DNA of 64,000 nucleotides from Gnetum montanum. Its lineage: Eukaryota > Streptophyta > Gnetopsida > Gnetales > Gnetaceae. The stretch is from contig MNCI01027017.1 of the NCBI GenBank assembly GCA_015680685.1, positions 75,948 through 139,947 of the forward strand. Reading direction: 5' to 3'. How positions within the stretch are numbered: position 1 is the first letter of the stretch; each line of letters opens with the position of its first letter. The notes below the pieces were generated by a model. It was given only the letters and a program-made list of their open reading frames with translations, was not told the origin of the DNA and did no database searches. Made by a program: the position numbers and the translations under genes. Shown here one piece after another: positions 23,237 through 33,860 of this stretch.

Positions 23237-24112
23237 ATGAGTGGCAAGGTACCCCTACACTCAACCATACAAAATGAGCGTAGCACGTGTGATCCAGTCG
23301 AACTCCGTAGACGGACTAGTTGTGGCACCTAGATCATTAACCTTAGGTCGCAGTTCGTTGTCTTCCCACTTGGACTAGTATTTATATTTGTCATGTATGG
23401 TTTAGTCCAGAGTGAGGTATATGATGTGTTCCTAATTCTAACGCTACTTCTGAAGGTAGTGGGAAATAATATTAACTAAGCTAAGCTAGGAGGAAAAGGG
23501 TAAGAAAGTCTAATCTAGCCTAAGTGTGATGAGCAACCGATTCCTTGATCAACCATACACATCTTGGACCTCATGCACGACTAGCACTAGGATTACAAGC
23601 GTAGATCCTAGGTATGCCACTAGGCTACCAAGTAGTCACACTTAAATGCTCGTAATCAATTCATACTCGTTCCACGTTCTAAGAGTTTAAGGGTGAGAAA
23701 GAAAGCAGTAAATAACAATTAAATAATAATTAAATAAACAAAGTGACTACTGCAATGATGAAGTAATCTGAATCTTTATTGCCAGTCATGTGTGTGTCCA
23801 AGTACGTCACACTCGAATAAAGAATGTCGTACAATTACATTCACCACACTGCGGGCAGACACGGGAAAAATAATCTAACTCTGGAGGGATCAAATTGCTA
23901 GAGCTTTGCTACTCTAACTCCTAACTAATGATGAACAAGGGAGAGCCACTTCTTATTTATAGACATTGCAGTGGACTGCGATATCGCATATGCAATATCG
24001 TAGGGAAGACATGATATCGCATACCCAATATCATGGGGGGATGCGATATCCCGACGTACGCGATATCCCGACGTACGCGATATCGTGGCCTATGCGATAT
24101 CACATCCCATCA
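23237..24112 (-). repeat. RT-D 5' LTR
   Basis: 876 bp. TATA (TTATTTATA on plus) at 23953-23961. About nine ATATC-type motifs lie between 23978 and 24105, including a 17-bp unit repeated twice at 24043-24059 and 24060-24076 that is absent from the 3' LTR. The LTR lacks the last three bases of the usual CACTCATCA end. Confidence 0.9.
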
Positions 24113-24230
24113 AACTCTAAAATCACAGTAAGTAAAGAATTCAACATTTATTAAAGGTAATGAGTAAGGTATGAAATAATTGAACTTCTTTCAATAACCT
24201 TACTAATAATTGATCTTTGTGTGATTATAG

Positions 24231-24645
24231 ATGGCCCTTGAAAGAGGACAACAAGGAGGACCTTCTCAAGGTGCAATTGAAAGCCTAAGGAAAGGTAGAG
24301 GCCAAGGACCTCATGTAGAACATGAAAAGTAGGAGGCATAATCATTCAACATCCATTAGGGAACTCCTGTCACTACACAATCTAGCCAAGAAAAAGGTGG
24401 AGAGGTTAACAACAACTATTTATAGCATGGCATGTTAAGGCCAATCAAGTGTTCCCGCAGCTACTATATCCATGGAAAGTGTTGACTCCATCAAACATTG
24501 CAACATCAGCATGGACGACTCATAATCCTCGGATAGAAGAGGAGAAACATTAGGCGCTTCTTCAACGGTATCAATCTCAAAGCCTGGAGTACAAGACAAG
24601 GGGAAAACATCCTTGGAGGAGTCATCACCACCAGGAACCACATGA
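24231..24645 (+). pseudogene. RT-C aORF, head fused to tail by a large deletion
   Basis: ATG at 24231 directly after GTGATTATAG. The first 55 codons or so (ALERGQQGGPSQ, then GRGQGPHVEHEK) match the aORF start of RT-F (MAPKKAQQGGPSQ). From about 24430 the sequence is that of the aORF tail (NQVFPQLLYPW, SNIATSAW) and ends PPGTT with TGA at 24643-24645. About 2.4 kb between them is missing, including the whole plant-transposon-like domain and coiled coil. RT-E shows a comparable fusion. Confidence 0.8.
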
Positions 24646-24815
24646 TTTCCAATAAATTTTGTAATTTTGTGTTCATGTCCCAATTTTATTTTGTTCAATC
24701 CCACACTATGGCATGAATAATTCCTAGTTAGTCAATGAGCCCATACCTATCCACTGTGTAATCAATTGGACTCGTTCTCATTTTTTTTTAACTTGAGGAC
24801 AAGTTGTTATTCAGT

Positions 24816-24825
24816 CGTGGGGGTA
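24816..24825 (+). other. RT-C polypurine tract
   Basis: GTGGGGGTA after CAGTC, immediately before LTR start TGATG. Upstream, 24790-24805 holds AACTTGAGGACAAGTT, an inverted repeat. Confidence 0.7.
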
Positions 24826-25704
24826 TGATGAATTATGATTTATTAGGTGTTGATATCTAAGCCCTATTATCGAGTACAAAATATTAGGTATGATGAGTCT
24901 CGATATCAGACCCTCGATATCGGGTAAATGATATCGTGGCCTAATAAGTGATATCGGATACGTGATATTATGGTTCCCATGTGAGCCTATAAATACACCA
25001 TGTGGTGCACGAGAAAGTGATAGTCAGTTAGTATTAGAGTAGGATCTTTTTGTCAGTTTTTCCTCTCAACCCTTTCCCTTAGTGCATGCCCATAGTGTGA
25101 TGATTGTAATTGTACGAAACCTTTATTCGAGTGTGATGTACTTGCACACACACATGACTGGCAATAAAGATCAAGATTACTTCATCATTGTAGCATTCAC
25201 TTAGTTTTAAATATTATTTATTGATTTCATAATTAACATTTCTTTACCCTCATTTCCTATCCCTATTATGAAACATGGAATGAGTACGACTTAATCACGA
25301 GCATTTAAGTGTGACTACTTGGTATCCCAGTAGCGTACCTAGGACATATACTTGGTAATCCCAGTGGTAGTACATGAGGTCTAAGATGTGTATGGATGAT
25401 TAAGGGATGGATGCTCATTGCACTTAGGCTAGCTTAGACTCTCTTCACCCTTTCCCTCTTGGGTTAATCAAAGTTATTTCCATTGCCTCTAGGAGTAGCA
25501 CTAGCTTAGGACCACATCATACACCTCACTCTAGACTAAATCATATGTGACAAGTAGGTACTAGTCTAGGTGGGAAGACAGCGGACTACGATCAATGAGT
25601 AACTATCTAGATACGACAACTAGTCTGTCTAGGGAGTTCAATTGGATCGTGCATGAACACTCATATTCGTATGGTTGAGTGTAGGGGTACCTTGCCACTC
25701 ATCA
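24826..25704 (+). repeat. RT-C 3' LTR
   Basis: 879 bp, TGATGAATT to ACTCATCA. ATATC-type motifs at about 24850-24970, TATAAATA at 24988-24995, AATAAA at 25163-25168. Followed by gtggt, the right target duplication. Confidence 0.9.
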
Positions 25705-27513
25705 GTGGTGTTATAGTTGTTGCTAATGGTGGTTTGTGCTTAATGTTTTATTTGCTGATTTTTGGTTTTTATGTTTGAATTTTTGTACCAATGGCTAAGA
25801 CATGGTTTCTTTTTCATGAAATAGGCATTGAGTCTATGAGATCCACCCATCCACAACCTCTATGGTACTCCTTATTTTGGAAGTATGATGTCCCTTTCAT
25901 TAAATAAAATTTTAATAAATTTATGACTTTGGTAGTTTCTAGAATTGGGAAGGATTCAAAGGTTTGCACAGGGTGTGACTTCAGGAGGACTCAATACTCT
26001 TTATACTCTTCTACTTCCTTGGGTGCATGAGTGCTCTCATAGGCTGCTTATCATTTAGTGTCGACCAATAATAGGAAGTTGAATAAGTCTTTGCATGGTA
26101 TGGATCCCATCCAAAAATTTTAAAAAAGAAAAAAGAAAGTAAAATAAATAATAAATAAATAAATAATACATTATGGGAATTCAAAGCACATCCCTTAGAC
26201 AAATAAAAAAGCTACAAGCATTGGTTATGGGACTAGAAAGACATGTTATCCATGCCTAAAGGTCTCCTCTAACTAAGGCCCTCTCTCACTTTCTGCTTCA
26301 CTTTTCTTCATCTTAAGGAATGATGGCTCTTTTATGGGAGCACTCTTGTGTCTTGAGGAGTTGGATTGGTCTTGGAGTGATGATGCAAAGTCACTAAAAG
26401 GAGTTGGTTTTGGTCTAGACTAAGGATGGATCTTCTCAAGTCATTTCAACACAAATTCACAAGGGACTTCTTATGACCTCAATTTGGAATTTGATTCCAC
26501 CTTCTCCATCATCTATCCATGCTACCCATAACTCACCTTACTGTCGATGTCCATGTTCTTGTTTAGTGTCTTTGTCTAACGTACTTGAATTCTTTGGTAG
26601 AATCTTCTAGGTGTTAGTCCTTAACTTCCATCAACCATTAATCACCTATGGGCTCCATGAACTCCTTGGGTTGAGGTTATGTAAGGTAAAATAAGACATG
26701 TGCTTGCTATGGGGAGCACCCACTTGCATATCTGTTAGTTAGGTTCGCTAACCATCTTACCCTTAGGCATTCTTGTAATTAGAATCTTTCGTACATCCAT
26801 CTTCTGCATCCAACCATGTGCTCCTTTACATAGTTTCTTTAATTTACACATTCTCCATTGAAAATTTGAATTTTTAAGCTTTCAAAGATCCTCTTTAATG
26901 ATTTCATCATATTCTTAGCTTTTCTAGAAATCCATGAACCCCAAATTCATTCAAAAATTCCTTGTATTTTTTGAAATATTCAAGTTTGAAATTCTTGTTT
27001 ACAAACCTCGTAAACAGGGCCTCATCTATGGAGCCAATCTATATCCGTAGTGCAAAACTACTATAAATATGTGAGATCCCCCTTAGAAATTTTAACATTT
27101 GCTTACAAATACCAAGGGAGTTTATCAAATTTTGAAAGCCCAAAACCTTCTAGAGTCCATAACTTTCTAATCGTTTATCCAAATCAATTCGTTCTTCAAC
27201 CTTGTAGCTCTCAAAGGTAAGCTCTTAGTCATGGGGGTCATAAATGTGTCATTTTTGCTGAATTTTTTTTTTTTGCCATTTTTCTAACTCCCATAAAGGT
27301 TTAACTAAGAAATCAACATTTAAACACCAAATTATAGAAGTTAAACCCTTCCAACGAGCTTCGATGACACCTATAATAAAAATTGATTAATAAAATAAGA
27401 ATAAGATAATCAATCTACCATGGTCCAACCATAGACAAGTGTAACTAACTAACAAAATAAAGTATTCAAATATTCAAAGTTACATATTATATCTACTAAT
27501 TCACAAATGTGTT
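25705..27513 (+). other. RT-B conserved non-coding block between pol and aORF
   Basis: It continues the RT-B spacer after RT-C. The part at 25800-26000 matches RT-E (32590-32820, reversed). An A-rich tract with (AAAT)n is at 26118-26168. A motif CCATGCCTAAAGGT is at about 26258-26271, the same as in RT-C. No coding signal is visible. Confidence 0.6.
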
Positions 27514-27523
27514 GTGACTACAA

Positions 27524-28775
27524 ATGGCATCAAAAGGCAAACACACATAGGAAGGAGGACCATCTGAACCAAGGGAGAAATGGCCAAGAATAGGAAGGGA
27601 CCAATAATAGGCCTAAGAAGAACCAATTACAACCCATGCCATGAGACCTCTTAAGGAAGAGGCTAAAATGGAATCTATCCATCATATTCTAGAACCACTA
27701 GTAACAACAGAAAATTTCCTCTGAGATGAGACACTAGCTCAGTAAGCAAACCTTGAGGTGACCTTGATGGAGGCCTGCCAAAGTTAAATTAGGTTAGGGG
27801 AGGTCCAAAAAATAGTTTTCTAGGAGTTAAACTTTGGCTTTTTCTTGGAGCAAGCACCTAAAGAAGTACAAGATCAACTAAAGACCTTTCCCATATGGCC
27901 AATTATCACTTCCAGCGAGGAGTGGTATATGGAATAGACGTTCTTATTTTGGAACAATAGGTAGGCTAGTTCAACTATCAAAATCAAGGACATTTTAGTG
28001 TCCTACTCAGTCCAAGCCATTGTAGAGGCACTTGGGTTGCCTAAAACTGAGGTGAATCTCACTGAGATTTTGATGTAGGTAGGCCCCAACATCAAAAAGA
28101 ATGGGTTTAGCAGTCCTATGGTGTTGATCGCAAGGAGTACGGTGTGCTCACACTAGTAAAAAGAATCCACTACAAGATTGCAGCCTTTCACCTAAAACCC
28201 ATGGCGAGGCTATGCAAGTTTATTTCTTTTTTTGCACATGCATGTGCTACTCTAAGTGGGAGATTCCCTATCAGTCTTCCATAGTTGATCTATCTGGAGA
28301 TAGAGAAGTGGTTTAAGGAGAATGAATGTGGAAGGAAGATAGTTCCCTTCCCATGCCTCATCAAAAAACTATGTCAAAGAGGAGGAATATTCTGCTATAC
28401 GAATGATGTTATCCGACATGATCCAACCACTGATTGGGTGGAGATGATGAAGGATAAAATGCTTGTAAAAACCATTCAAGAAGAGGAGCAGTAGCTACCA
28501 CCTCCACTTGCCATTTAGAAAATTATGTCAGATGTCGCTACAACATCTTAACGATTGCACAAGTACCAAGAATGACCTTTGAGTGAGCAAGAGAAATGAG
28601 TAAGCACGAGTGGTGGAGACCCATCTATGTACCAACCAATGATGAGTCACCTAAATGAGGTGGCCCAAATAGTCAACCTAAGGGGATGAGGTGGATCCAT
28701 TTTCTTTAACCAAAAAACACAATTTTCCAAAAGGTCAAATTCTAGCACCAGAGAGGTAATGGTATCTCTTTCAAA
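27524..28775 (+). pseudogene. RT-B aORF, C-terminal half deleted
   Basis: ATG at 27524 (MASKGKHT) follows GTGACTACAA, the splice-like site with AG changed to AA. It contains WPIITSSEEWYME (near 27895), a later domain part near 27960-28080, and an open stretch of 69 codons at 28285-28494 including VPFPCLIKKLCQRGGI. It matches the RT-H aORF up to SHLNEVA-type sequence near 28645-28665. The coiled coil, tail and U3 of the 3' LTR are missing, apparently in one deletion joining about 28775 to the LTR. It lies 3' of integrase and in the same direction, the place where plant gypsy elements may carry an env-like frame. Confidence 0.75.
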
Positions 28776-29424
28776 ATAGTCAGAAAGTGTATGGATCTTT
28801 ATTCAAGCATTGATGTACCTAAGCACACTAGTGTTGATGGCAATAAAGATGAGCCTTTTGACCAAACCTTGTAACACATGCTATAGATTAATGATTTAAT
28901 TATGAATTTAACATTTTCATTAATTATGCAATCAATTAAGGTAAACTAGAATTTAATTGATTAATTAAGTAATTAAGCTAAATATATTAAACACATAAGT
29001 ACGATCACTTTGAGCATAACATATAACACTTGGTAATCTCAGCAACACTTAGTGCTTAGTACCCCAATAGTGTTGCATGCATTTAGGATGTATACAAAAA
29101 GTGGGACTAGATACTTATGTTAGGATTAGTTAGAGATTAATTAAATACTTAAATTAAATTAGCTATTAAATTACTGCATTTCTCTATTTTAAAGCACTAG
29201 GAACATAAAACATAAAATAATAAAAATCATATGCCTTAATTACACTTAACCATACCTTTACACATCACAAGTGTAATTGGGAAGACAACAAATGACTGTT
29301 AGGGTAAGTTCATTCCCTATAGGCTAGGATATCAGAAGACATAGAGTCCAGGGAATTTAACCAAATCGCATGTGAACACTTAGTGATTCATATGGTTGAG
29401 TGCATGGGTACTCACCATTCATCA
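28776..29424 (+). repeat. RT-B 3' LTR, 5'-truncated
   Basis: Matches the 5' LTR from about 3730 to 4335. U3 and probably the TATA region are gone. It ends CATTCATCA at 29424, then gcaag. Confidence 0.8.
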
Positions 29425-29429
29425 GCAAG
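29425..29429. repeat. Target-site duplication of RT-B, right copy
   Basis: gcaag, identical to 3443-3447. Confidence 0.85.
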
Positions 29430-29952
29430 TCTTCATGCATTAGTCTTTCTAGAGTTGCACTTCTATACACTAGTAGTCCCTAGAGACTTGCTCTGAGGTA
29501 TCATACTCAGGCCTACCATTTCAATGTTAAGTCTCAAGAGTTAGGCCACACGCATGGTGGGAATCGATTGATCAAGAGGTAACACAATGCTACCATTCAT
29601 ATCTATCAAGCATAATTGCTCATCTTGGTGGAGGATGAAGGTGAAGTTCAAATAATAAGAATCTAGATGGGTATAGACTACTTTCAATTATTGAGGTTTC
29701 TCACTAATAATCCTCTACATTATCTCTTGTTGCCTATTGGATTTATCCCCATGTAGTGCAGATTCATTCCTGTGAGTAGAATACATTTCAGTAATCTATC
29801 TTAAGTGTGCCTTGAGATTATTATTATTATCATCATCATCATCATCATGAATAATCTCTTATAATGTTCTCCTTACAATGATCTTATAAAAGTTCACTAG
29901 TTAATAATATTTAACACACTTAGTCAAACTAGGTCCCTAGTAATAATGCTAA
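29430..29952 (-). other. RT-A leader region and primer site relic
   Basis: This resumes RT-A after RT-B. It matches the RT-E leader (about 48190-48480) and RT-B (about 4490-4660). It contains (ATC)n at about 29831-29848. A degenerate primer site (AGCATTATTACTAGGGA in sense, about 29934-29950) abuts the LTR. Confidence 0.65.
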
Positions 29953-30084
29953 AGATGAACAATGGGTATCCCCTACATCCAATCATATAAATCACAATCA
30001 TTCACTAATGATCCTATTGAATTTCATATAATTAGTTTCCCAAGTGGCCAATACTTCTAAATAGTAAATCATGGAGTTGCAAGG
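29953..30084 (-). repeat. RT-A 5' LTR, first piece
   Basis: The U5 end of RT-A's LTR, similar to the first 130 bp of the RT-E LTR (CCAATCATATAAATCAC against CCAACCATACAAATCAC). It is cut at 30084 by RT-E; the rest is at 49548-50252. Together the pieces are about 837 bp. Confidence 0.75.
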
Positions 30085-30913
30085 TGATGAGTAGCAAGTA
30101 TACCCCACACTCAACCATATGAATCACTAGCATTCACTCAATGATTTGATCAAATTTTGTAGACTTTAGCTTTCTAAGCACACCATTTTCTAGGAGGTGA
30201 ATCTACCTATTGCAATTGTTATCTTCCTAGTTCCACTTGTGAAGTGCAAGTGTATAGTTAAGTGGAACTAAGGCATATGATTTTTATCATGTAATCTTTT
30301 ATGGGTTAATCACCTTAGTGCTAGAAATAAAGTAAATTTAATACATAATTAATATAATTAATCTAGTAACTAACTAACACTTAACTAATCCTAACATAGA
30401 CATCCATTTCCACTTTCGGTACACATCCTGAACATGTTATAGCACCACTATGTTACAAAGTGTTAAGTGCTACTAGCTTTACTAAGTGTTAAATGTATGC
30501 TCAAAGTGGTCATGCTTATGTTTGCTATTTAACTGAAATTAATATCTTAATTAAAATTTGTTAAAGTAAATTAGATGAATATTAAAATTATAAGGAAAGC
30601 AGTAAGCTATTCTAAGTGTTACAAGGTTTGATCAGAAAAGCTTATCTTTATTACTGTTCACACTAAGGTGCTTAGATACATCAATGTTCGAATAAAGATT
30701 CATACACTTCTTTGACTCTTACTATGGGCACTTAGAAAATATTCTAACTTTTGAAAGTAAAAATTTCAATAGTTTCACTACAACTATGAAAAGATTAGGA
30801 TGAATCATGCCCCCAAGTGCTATATTTATAAGTTGACATGCATCTCGCAATATCAGATATTTGATAACATAGCATGGGCTATGATATCGGGGCCCAAAAA
30901 ATATAATTCATCA
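30085..30913 (-). repeat. RT-E 3' LTR
   Basis: 829 bp, TGATGAGTAGC to AATTCATCA on the plus strand. TATA-type TATTTATA near 30824-30831 (plus) and several ATATC-type motifs at 30848-30896. Followed by TATTCTTACAACTG, a decayed polypurine tract, and the conserved pre-tract block (ACTTGAGGATGAGT in sense). Confidence 0.88.
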
Positions 30914-31169
30914 TATTCTTACAACTGAATGAAAACTCATCCTCAAGTGAACAAAAGAAGGAACGAGTTCTTTACAAAATATTTTGAAGGTATGGGATTA
31001 TTAACTAACTAATTGACACACCAAATGACCTAGACCAAACAAACATACACTAAGTTCCAAAGTGTATGGATTTACAATCTTTTACAAAATGTGGTATTCA
31101 TAACAACAAAATTAAACACCCTAGCAAAAATTAACTTCTAAACCCCTCTAGTTGCTTGAACATGAGTGA

Positions 31170-31323
31170 GAAGATCAAATAGTTGTGAAGAGGTCATGTT
31201 GCATGGGCTTCTACTACTTTCTCCTAGGGTTGTTCAGGTTGTTATCCCCTATCAACTCTAGGCCACTTATCCCTCGATTGAAACATTCCTACTTCTAGTC
31301 CATGCTTTCTTTTTTTGTGTCAT
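31170..31323 (-). pseudogene. RT-E aORF, only start and last codons left
   Basis: ATG at 31323-31321 follows GTGATCATAG exactly as in RT-H. About 40 codons of the N-terminus match the RT-H start, then the sequence passes into tail-like DNA similar to 59900-59960. Nearly all of the 930 codons are missing. It is a second, separate internal deletion of aORF, besides the one in RT-C. Confidence 0.6.
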
Positions 31324-31333
31324 CTATGATCAC

Positions 31334-32803
31334 AACAAAATCAAGGATTAGTGTGTGATGTGTAACTAATAGCTTTTAGGTACCTTGTCTCTTTCAATAA
31401 TTACACTTGGGTCAGTTGTGATCATGGTAGACTAATTATTTTAATATAATAAAGTCACCAAAGTTTGTTGGAATGGTGATTTTAAAGTTAATTCATTAGT
31501 TAAACCTTTGTGGGAGTTAGAAAATGTTTTAAAATTTTTTTTTATCAAAAATCAAACTTAAGGTTTGTGGCCTCCACTATGTAAACCTCACCTCTAGTAA
31601 CATTAAGACTAAAAAATGAGGTAAACTAAACAAGTGGTTTGAAAGTTATGGGCTCTCAAAGGTTCTAGCTTTGAAAATTTCAACATTAAGGAAAAAAACA
31701 AAGAGTTTTAACACAACTTGAAGTTCTTGGAGAGCCACAAAAGCCATGAGCATGATGAAGTGCTTGAAGAGGATTAGCTCATTCACAAAAGAAGGAGTGT
31801 TTCGATGGAGAACATCATGAAGAAGTGCATAATTGGATGTCACTGATGAGGCACACAAAGGATTTGATTATGAAAATGCCTAAGGATAAAGAGCTTAAGT
31901 AGCCCAACCAAGCAATATGCAATTAGGTCCTCCCAATAGAAAGCTCATGCCCTTAATGTCCTTGCATTCCTTCAAACCAAGGAGTCCATGGACCCCATGT
32001 TTGATTAATGATTATGTAAAGTTAAGGACTAAATCCATAAGAACCTACCTAGGAATTTTGAAACATAAAACTAAGACATCAAACAAAACTATGAAAAATG
32101 AGCAGTGAGGTGAATTATGGAAAGTAGTAGTGGATGAAAGAGAAGGTGGAATGAATTCCCAAATCATGGTCACATGAAGTTCCTTGAGGATATCATGGTT
32201 AATATGACTTGATAAAGTCCATCCTTAGTCCAAGTCAAACCCAACCACTTTTAGTGACTTTGCATTAATATTCTAAGATATATCCACCCCCTCAAGACAC
32301 AAGAATGTTCTCATAGATCAATCACCATTCCTAAAAGAAAAGCAGGAAGTGAGAAATGATCTTAGTTAGAGGGGACCTTTAGGAATGGATAACATGTCTT
32401 TCTAGTCCCACAACTAGTGCTTGTAGCCCATTATTGAGTTTAAGGGATGTGCTTTGAATTTCCATCTTTTTTTTATGTTTTATATTTTTATAATTTTTGG
32501 ATGGGAACGACACCATGCAAAGACTTTAACTTTCTATTATTCTTCAATAATAGAACTATGAGAAATCCATAAAAACACTTATGCACTTAAGAGGGTAGGC
32601 AAGTACAAAGAGCATTAAATCCCCTTGAAGTCACATCCTTACCAATCCATTTCATCTTTTCCTAGTTTGGAAACTACCAAGATCACAAGTTTGTTGAATG
32701 TTTCATTAAAGAAGGGACCTCATATTTCCAAAACAAGGAACACCATAGAGTTTGTGGATGGGTGGATGATGTGAACTTACTGCATGTTTCATGAAAAATA
32801 AAC
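31334..32803 (-). other. RT-E conserved non-coding block
   Basis: Similar to RT-H (62792-63755) near the aORF and to RT-B (25800-26300, reversed) further up. In sense it contains CCATTCCTAAAGGT near 32380-32367, the counterpart of the RT-C splice-donor-like site. No coding signal. It is cut by RT-F. Confidence 0.6.
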
Positions 32804-32808
32804 CATGT
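32804..32808. repeat. Target-site duplication of RT-F, left copy
   Basis: catgt, identical to 41965-41969. Confidence 0.85.
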
Positions 32809-33671
32809 TGATGAGAAGAGAGGTACCCCTACGCTCAATCATACAAATTCAAGCATGTATGCACGATCTAATCAAAGTCTGTACATGGACTAGTTGTGGC
32901 ACCTAGATAGTTATACGTTGATCATAGTTCATTGTTTTCCTACTAGACTAGTATTTACTTTGTCACGTATGGTTTATTCTAGAGTGAGGTGCATCATGTG
33001 GTTTCTAATACTCTGCTACTCCTAGAGACAATGGGAAATAACTTAATTAAACTAATAAGCAATATGAAGTAAAATCTAAGCTAGCCTAAGTGCGATGAGC
33101 ATCCATCCTTAATCATCCATACACATCTTGGACCTCATGTACTACCCCTAGGATTACCAAGCGCACATTACTTGAGCACTATTAGATATGCTACTGGGTT
33201 ACCAAGTAGTTATACTTAAATGTTCATGATTAAGACATACTCATTCCACATTTAACAATAGAAATAGTAAATGATAATAAAAGAAATATTAACTAAGAAA
33301 AAATAAATGATAATCAATAATTAAACAATTAAAAACTAAGTGAATGTTGCAATGATGGAGTAATCTCAATCTTTATTACTGGTTGTGTGTGTGTCCAAGT
33401 ATGTCACACTCGAACAAAGGTTCCATACAATTACAAACATCACACTGCAAGCATACACTGTGGAAAGAACTGAAAACCAACTAAAAACTAACAAAAAGAC
33501 TCTACCCTAAGATTTACCAACTAACTACCCTTCCTATGCGCCTGAATGCTATATATATGGGCCTACATAGGAATCACGATATCGCATATTCGATATCATT
33601 ATCCAAGCTGTGATATCGTGTACTTGATATTGAGGATCTGATATTGGGGCCTGGAAAACCATGATTCATCA
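32809..33671 (-). repeat. RT-F 3' LTR
   Basis: 863 bp; plus strand TGATGAGAAG to GATTCATCA. TATATATA at about 33549-33556, ATATC-type motifs at 33578-33645. Followed by TATCCACATGGCTG, a decayed polypurine tract. Confidence 0.88.
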
Positions 33672-33860
33672 TATCCACATGGCTGAATAACAACTCATCC
33701 TTGAGTCAAACAATCAAAATGAGAATGAGTTCATTTGATTACACAGTGGATAGGTATGATATTATTGACTAACTATGAATTACTCCATGCCACAGTGTGG
33801 AATTAAAAAAAACAAAATTTAGATACAAACACAAAGTACAAAAGATAAAATTGCTGGAAC

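Larger units (their letters stand above)
15419..24112 (-). mobile_element. RT-D: best preserved pol-less gag + aORF retrotransposon
   Basis: 8,694 bp, minus strand, with LTRs 15419-16262 and 23237-24112. Flanking 5-mers are aactt (15414-15418) and aactc (24113-24117). In the element's sense: 5' LTR (23237-24112), primer site (23219-23236), gag (23106 to 21138), a conserved non-coding block, aORF (19217 to 16429), polypurine tract and 3' LTR. No pol motif anywhere. In the first 250 bp or so of the two LTRs I count about 17 differences, about 15 of them transitions, so it is the youngest complete copy here, in line with its being the innermost insertion. Confidence 0.92.
10837..25704 (+). mobile_element. 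RT-C: pol-less gag + aORF retrotransposon, interrupted by RT-D
   Basis: LTRs at 10837-11692 and 24826-25704 are flanked by atggt (10832-10836) and gtggt (25705-25709), a 4 of 5 match. Without RT-D it is about 6.2 kb. After the primer site comes gag (11824 to about 14129), then a long non-coding block, then RT-D (15419-24112), then an aORF remnant (24231-24645) with a large internal deletion, a polypurine tract and the 3' LTR. No reverse transcriptase or integrase motif exists in its own DNA. It sits in the spacer of RT-B after integrase. Confidence 0.9.
3448..29424 (+). mobile_element. RT-B: gag-pol-aORF gypsy retrotransposon, interrupted by RT-C
   Basis: A plus-strand element with 5' LTR 3448-4335, primer site 4337-4354, gag, protease, reverse transcriptase, RNase H and integrase up to about 10490. 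It is split by RT-C at 10837-25704 and resumes with a long non-coding block, the aORF (27524 to about 28775) and a 5'-truncated 3' LTR ending at 29424. Exact 5-bp duplications (gcaag) flank it. Without RT-C it is about 11.1 kb. It is inserted in the leader/gag border of RT-A. The sequence on each side of RT-C (up to 10836 and from 25705) joins smoothly when compared with RT-E at about 42000-42300. Confidence 0.9.

Noticed and set aside
29821-29849. ATC/ATT microsatellite
   Set aside because: A short simple repeat in the leader/gag start of RT-A, where related copies also have Asp/Ser/His codon runs; not a separate feature of interest.
30085-30913. This LTR as the 5' LTR of RT-A
   Set aside because: It is followed by a polypurine-tract block, so it is a 3' LTR (of RT-E); RT-A's own LTR starts at 29953 and resumes at 49548, and caagg flanks RT-E exactly.
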